Assembly: GCA_003505905.1 (NCBI GenBank)
Contig: DNXM01000046.1
Coordinates: 3,586 to 9,772 of the forward strand
From: Oscillospiraceae bacterium
Lineage (GTDB): Bacteria > Bacillota > Clostridia > Oscillospirales > Acutalibacteraceae
Reading direction: 5' to 3'
Length of the DNA stretch: 6,187 bases
Below, in pieces: positions 6,052 to 6,187 of the stretch. The notes beneath the pieces were generated by a model. It was not told where the DNA came from. It made no database searches and saw only the letters and a program-made list of their open reading frames with translations. Made by a program: the position numbers and the translations under genes. How positions within the stretch are numbered: the stretch's first letter is position 1; each line of letters begins with the position of its first letter.

Positions 6052-6187
6052 GTGAATTCTCCTCTATTTTGATTTTCGGTAAGCTCCAGCGGAAATAGGC
6101 GGCACAAAGCCGAATAACAACCACCGCCGCACTGCCGACAAGGATGGCAATATTCCGTGCAACGGGTTCATCGAAATAATACCAAAT
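6044..6187 (-). CDS. TRIC/UPF0126-type cation channel, C-terminal end only
   Basis: The last 47 codons of a gene that enters from the right edge. The peptide holds a hydrophobic helix (NIAILVGSAAVVVIRLCAAY) followed by FRWSLPKIK and a short polar tail. A final transmembrane helix carrying R-L/V then ending in a W-x-LP motif is characteristic of the end of bacterial YadS/UPF0126 proteins, which are trimeric intracellular cation (TRIC) channel homologues in the inner membrane. The stop codon lies within ATGACTAA, so this gene overlaps the phosphoesterase gene by 8 nt, in another frame. The short length available limits confidence; another small membrane protein with a similar ending cannot be excluded. 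Confidence 0.65.
   Translation of the reverse strand: MWYYFDEPVARNIAILVGSAAVVVIRLCAAYFRWSLPKIKIEENSHD
6059..6063 (-). promoter_or_regulatory. Ribosome binding site of the metallophosphoesterase gene
   Basis: AGGAG (within GAGGAG on the minus strand) lies seven bases before the ATG at 6051-6049 and inside the end of the upstream channel gene. It favours the first Met over the in-frame Met at codon 5, which lacks a site. Confidence 0.8.

Noticed and set aside
1..6187. Insertion sequences, CRISPR arrays, tRNA or rRNA genes
   Set aside because: No transposase-like protein, terminal inverted repeats, regularly spaced repeats, cloverleaf or rRNA-like sequence was seen on either strand.

Overview
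The window looks like chromosomal DNA of a moderate-GC Bacillota bacterium, most likely a gut-type Clostridia (Oscillospiraceae/Ruminococcaceae-like). This is an inference from the style of ribosomal protein S10, strong AGGAG/AGGAGG ribosome binding sites, short intergenic gaps and the gene families present; no species can be named. Every supported gene lies on the minus strand, so transcription runs from high to low coordinates.

Right and centre (about 6187 down to 992): a tight four-gene run. It holds the C-terminal end of a TRIC/UPF0126-type membrane channel, a secreted calcineurin-like metallophosphoesterase, an intracellular glycosidase of the GH127/DUF1680 (beta-L-arabinofuranosidase-like) type, and a GPH-family (MFS_2) sugar transporter. 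Junctions are an 8-nt overlap, a 12-nt gap and a 15-nt gap, each downstream gene has its own ribosome binding site, and a strong rho-independent terminator follows the transporter. The transporter-glycosidase pair suggests uptake of a short glycoside followed by cytoplasmic hydrolysis. The role of the phosphoesterase and channel in this unit is not evident. The operon promoter lies outside the window.

Middle gap (578 to 1044): 467 bases without a protein gene, but not empty. It holds the operon terminator, a 12-bp palindrome, a pair of 10-bp-phased A-tracts placed like a UP element, a sigma-A-type promoter, and about 280 nt of densely structured leader RNA ending at the rpsJ ribosome binding site. 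The leader is the most interesting element here and is a candidate ribosomal-protein autoregulatory RNA.

Left end (1 to 577): rpsJ (S10) followed by the start of rplC (L3), the conserved head of the S10 ribosomal protein operon. The 111-nt gap between them contains a perfect 6-bp hairpin just upstream of the rplC ribosome binding site.

I see no mobile element, CRISPR array, tRNA or rRNA.
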